DNA from: Candidatus Margulisiibacteriota bacterium
GTDB lineage: Bacteria > Margulisbacteria > Termititenacia > Termititenacales > Termititenacaceae
Direction of reading: 5' to 3'
DNA length: 7,210 nucleotides
Assembly: GCA_031279305.1 (NCBI GenBank)
Contig: JAITIS010000077.1
Span: 1-7,210, forward strand
In this document: piece after piece, positions 5,332 to 7,210 of the stretch
Numbering within the stretch: the stretch's first letter is position 1
Layout of the letters: each line of letters begins with the position of its first letter
The notes under the pieces: model-generated
Told to the model about the DNA's origin: nothing
Seen by the model: the letters and a program-made list of their open reading frames with translations, nothing else
The model's database searches: none
Made by a program: the position numbers and the translations under genes

Positions 5332-6525
5332 CTAAGCGGAATGCAGGTAATACCAGATTTTGCGGGCGATATGATACGCGCCGCCGGCGGCGCCGATGCG
5401 TTCGCGTCCGGCCTCGCTCATCCGCTGCAATTGTCTGCCGCTGCCCAAAAGCTGATTGAGGCTTTCCGCTTTGCGGCGGTCGGAGCCGCGCGGAATAAAC
5501 ACCGCCTCGCCCAGCAGTTTTTTATAATGCCGCATCCGCCGTCCGGAAGCGGCTGGGCTGCGTCCCCGGAAAAGCGCCAGCGGGATGCCCAGCCCCGCAA
5601 TTTGTTCGTTACCGGTGCCGGTCATGCCCAGAGCCAGCACCGCGCCGTCCAGACAGGCCCGGAAATGTCCGCTGATCACGATCACCGGCGGGGCATTTGC
5701 GTGCAATAATTCCGCGCTGATTGGACGGCGCTTATCCGGCTGTTCGTCCAGCCGCCATTCAGTCTCTGCAGCCAGCATCCTGCCCAGCAAATCCAGCTCC
5801 AAGCCGGGCGCCATAGTTAAAACAAATTGAAAATTATTTTTGGGCGGAAAACGCCGGACAATTTCTAACATCCGCAGAATATTAAGATAAGCGTCCGCCC
5901 GGCTGCTGGGCACCAGCACGATGCGCCGGCGTCTTTTGTCCAGACCTAGATTGATCTGCTCCGGCGCAAGCAGAGGATCATCCATCATCGGATTGCCGGA
6001 ATAAAAAGCGTTGACGCCGTTTTTTTGCAGCTCCTCGCAGGTGCGCAGATCACGGCAGACCACGCAGTTCACATATTTTTTGAACAGCCAGATCTCCGGC
6101 AGAGAGTAGCTGCGGAGATAAGCGGAAACTGCGGTGGCAATATGCGCTATTTTTCTGCCGCGGCCGTAAAATGCCGCCAGCAGCAGCGGCATAATATCGC
6201 CGACTGTAACCAGCAGATCAGCATTAGCCGCTTCCCGGTAAATAATTTTGGCCTGCTGGCGGAAATTGTCTAACAGGCCGCGGCGCAAATCCCGGCACAA
6301 CCCCGCTGGCGAAGTAAAACCGTGGCTGGGCAGAACGCGCCAAGAAGCCGCGGCGTAATACTCGCGGTCTTTGTAGGCCAAGCCTTCGCCCACCAGAGGC
6401 AGGGCAACCACGCCGATATTTTCCGCGGCTTCTTCTTTGGCCACCAGTTTCAATTTTTCTAACAGCGTGACGGCTATCGAGTCTTCGCCTTTGCCGTTGC
6501 TGATGATAAGCAGGCCGCGTTTCAT
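5332..6525 (-). CDS. Lipid-A-disaccharide synthase-related glycosyltransferase (LpxB-like, CHP03492 type)
   Basis: A 397-residue protein of the GT-B fold, distantly like LpxB. It best matches the 'lipid-A-disaccharide synthase-related' family of Cyanobacteria and Deinococcus. Seen: the N-terminal ISNGKGEDSIA at 8-18, LPLVGEG at 42-48, LPSHGF at 65-70, CRDLRRGLL at 77-85, VTVGDIMPLLLA at 106-117, SGNPMMDDP at 176-184, IVLVPSSRADAY at 202-213 (where LpxB has an LPGSR-like motif) and ALGMTGTGNEQIAGLGIPLALFRG at 298-321 (donor-binding loop). No signal peptide or membrane helix. The ATG at 6525 is chosen because GGGAGG lies 6 bases upstream; the ATG at 6531 touches that Shine-Dalgarno. It overlaps the previous stop by 4 bases (ATGA). 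It likely adds a sugar to a lipid or glycan in this cluster; true LpxB activity is not supported by the sequence. Confidence 0.88.
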   Translation of the reverse strand: MKRGLLIISNGKGEDSIAVTLLEKLKLVAKEEAAENIGVVALPLVGEGLAYKDREYYAAASWRVLPSHGFTSPAGLCRDLRRGLLDNFRQQAKIIYREAANADLLVTVGDIMPLLLAAFYGRGRKIAHIATAVSAYLRSYSLPEIWLFKKYVNCVVCRDLRTCEELQKNGVNAFYSGNPMMDDPLLAPEQINLGLDKRRRRIVLVPSSRADAYLNILRMLEIVRRFPPKNNFQFVLTMAPGLELDLLGRMLAAETEWRLDEQPDKRRPISAELLHANAPPVIVISGHFRACLDGAVLALGMTGTGNEQIAGLGIPLALFRGRSPAASGRRMRHYKKLLGEAVFIPRGSDRRKAESLNQLLGSGRQLQRMSEAGRERIGAAGGAYHIARKIWYYLHSA

Positions 6526-7210
6526 TTCCATCCTCCCGCTAGGCGGACGGCCAGCCAGAGCACGGCCAGCAATAACAGCGGTTTACCCCAGAGCATGCTC
6601 GACAGCAACAGCACGCTGAGCCAATCCGGGTAATTCTTATTTTTGCGCAGATACTTGCGGAAAGAAATATACCACTGCTTATTCATCTTAAACAAAACCT
6701 GTCCGGTACTCTGCGCCCAGTGATGAATGACGCCAGCCTGCGGAAAAAACTTGATCTTAAAACCGGCCTGTTTGATCCGGAAACATAGATCCACTTCGTC
6801 GAAATACATAAAATAGCGCTCGTCAAAAACGCCAACTCTATCCAGAACGTCCCGGCGCAGAGCCAAAGCCGCGCCCATAGGCTGATCGACCTCCATCTCC
6901 CGGTCGTACTTAAACCAACCCATATTGTATTTGCCAAAAATTCTGGAACGGGGAAACAGCGCATCCAGAGCCAAAGCGTTCCACAATATAGTGTCCGCCG
7001 CGGGAAAACTTTTGCAGGAAGGCTGCAAAGTGCCATCAGGATTTAAGAGCTTCACGCCCAGCGCGCCCAGCCGGCTGTCCCGGTCAAAAGCCTTACAGAT
7101 AAAATCCAGCGCGCCGGATTGAACTTCCGTGTCGGGATTGAGGCACAGTATATATTTCCCCTCAGCCGCGGCCAGTCCCAGATTGTTACCGGCGGCAAAA
7201 CCGACATTCC
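6522..7210 (-). CDS. Family 2 glycosyltransferase (C-terminal 229 residues, start beyond window)
   Basis: An open minus-strand frame enters from the right edge and ends at TGA 6522-6524. The GTG at 7055 is an internal codon, not the start, because the family motifs continue upstream of it. From the edge the protein reads NVGFAAGNNLGLA at 1-13, ILCLNPDTEV at 20-29 (NPDT, the metal/nucleotide site), LLNPDGTL at 54-61, MGAALALRRD at 111-120, FMYFDEVDLCFRI at 133-145 and GVIHHWAQST at 159-168. Hydrophobic segments at about 196-222 suggest membrane attachment. It shares the same motif order with the glycosyltransferase at 4426-5310, so the two are paralogues flanking the LpxB-like gene. Its stop overlaps the next start (ATGA), so the two are probably translationally coupled. 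The sugar specificity is unknown. Confidence 0.93.
   Translation of the reverse strand, partial: NVGFAAGNNLGLAAAEGKYILCLNPDTEVQSGALDFICKAFDRDSRLGALGVKLLNPDGTLQPSCKSFPAADTILWNALALDALFPRSRIFGKYNMGWFKYDREMEVDQPMGAALALRRDVLDRVGVFDERYFMYFDEVDLCFRIKQAGFKIKFFPQAGVIHHWAQSTGQVLFKMNKQWYISFRKYLRKNKNYPDWLSVLLLSSMLWGKPLLLLAVLWLAVRLAGGWK
6532..6537 (-). promoter_or_regulatory. Shine-Dalgarno GGGAGG for the LpxB-like gene (decides start)
   Basis: On the minus strand GGGAGG lies 6 bases before the ATG at 6525, and directly against the ATG at 6531. The spacing supports 6525. The site sits inside the end of the upstream glycosyltransferase. Confidence 0.7.

Noticed and set aside
6526..6531. Start of the LpxB-like gene at the ATG at 6531
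   Set aside because: GGGAGG directly abuts that ATG, leaving no spacing; the second ATG at 6525 has the normal 6-base spacing and forms an ATGA overlap with the previous stop.
6522..7055. Start of the right-hand glycosyltransferase at the GTG at 7055
   Set aside because: The same frame continues upstream to the edge and encodes NVGFAAGNN and LNPDT, core family motifs, so the true start is outside the window.

Overview
The window comes from a bacterium with a two-membrane (diderm) envelope. It has an LptC/LptA-type lipopolysaccharide-transport protein, a LpxB-like glycosyltransferase, two family-2 glycosyltransferases, a periplasmic TPR protein and a probable small outer-membrane beta-barrel protein. 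Base composition looks close to even, with many A/T runs. The LpxB-like protein fits best with the 'lipid-A-disaccharide synthase-related' family first described from Cyanobacteria and Deinococcus. I therefore infer a lineage near Cyanobacteria/Melainabacteria/Margulisbacteria or another poorly cultured diderm phylum. The sequence alone does not prove this.

Layout. (1) 1-712, minus: the N-terminal 237 residues of a FemAB-type aminoacyl-tRNA-dependent transferase, running off the left edge. (2) 713-780: a short divergent promoter region. (3) 781-2001, plus: gltX, an unusually short glutamyl-tRNA synthetase that lacks most of the acceptor-binding insertion and has an altered KMSKS loop. (4) 2002-7210, minus: one tightly packed envelope gene block. 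In transcription order it holds a family-2 glycosyltransferase (truncated by the right edge), a LpxB-like glycosyltransferase (4-base ATGA overlap), a second family-2 glycosyltransferase (GTG start), an exported TPR protein, a long LptC protein with LptA-like repeats, and the small exported beta-rich protein. The block meets gltX tail to tail with no intergenic base.

How the genes may work together (inference). The three glycosyltransferases would build a cell-surface glycolipid or polysaccharide on the cytoplasmic face. The LptC/LptA-like protein would carry lipopolysaccharide-type glycolipid across the periplasm. The TPR and barrel proteins could be accessory envelope factors. FemAB would act on peptidoglycan precursors using aminoacyl-tRNA, which makes its divergent pairing with an atypical synthetase worth noting.

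Regulatory signals fall into two classes. Genes deep in the block have Shine-Dalgarno sequences (GGGAGG, AGAGGAG, AGGAAG). The femAB, TPR and barrel genes have no Shine-Dalgarno but a TATAAT/TAAAAT hexamer 5-6 bases before the ATG, the arrangement expected for leaderless mRNAs. gltX also lacks a Shine-Dalgarno and has TATAAT 17 bases before its ATG.

I saw no tRNA, rRNA, CRISPR array, insertion sequence or long repeat, and no stretch over 300 bases without a gene. I did not find a clear new defence or mobile system. The most unusual single item is the reduced GluRS.
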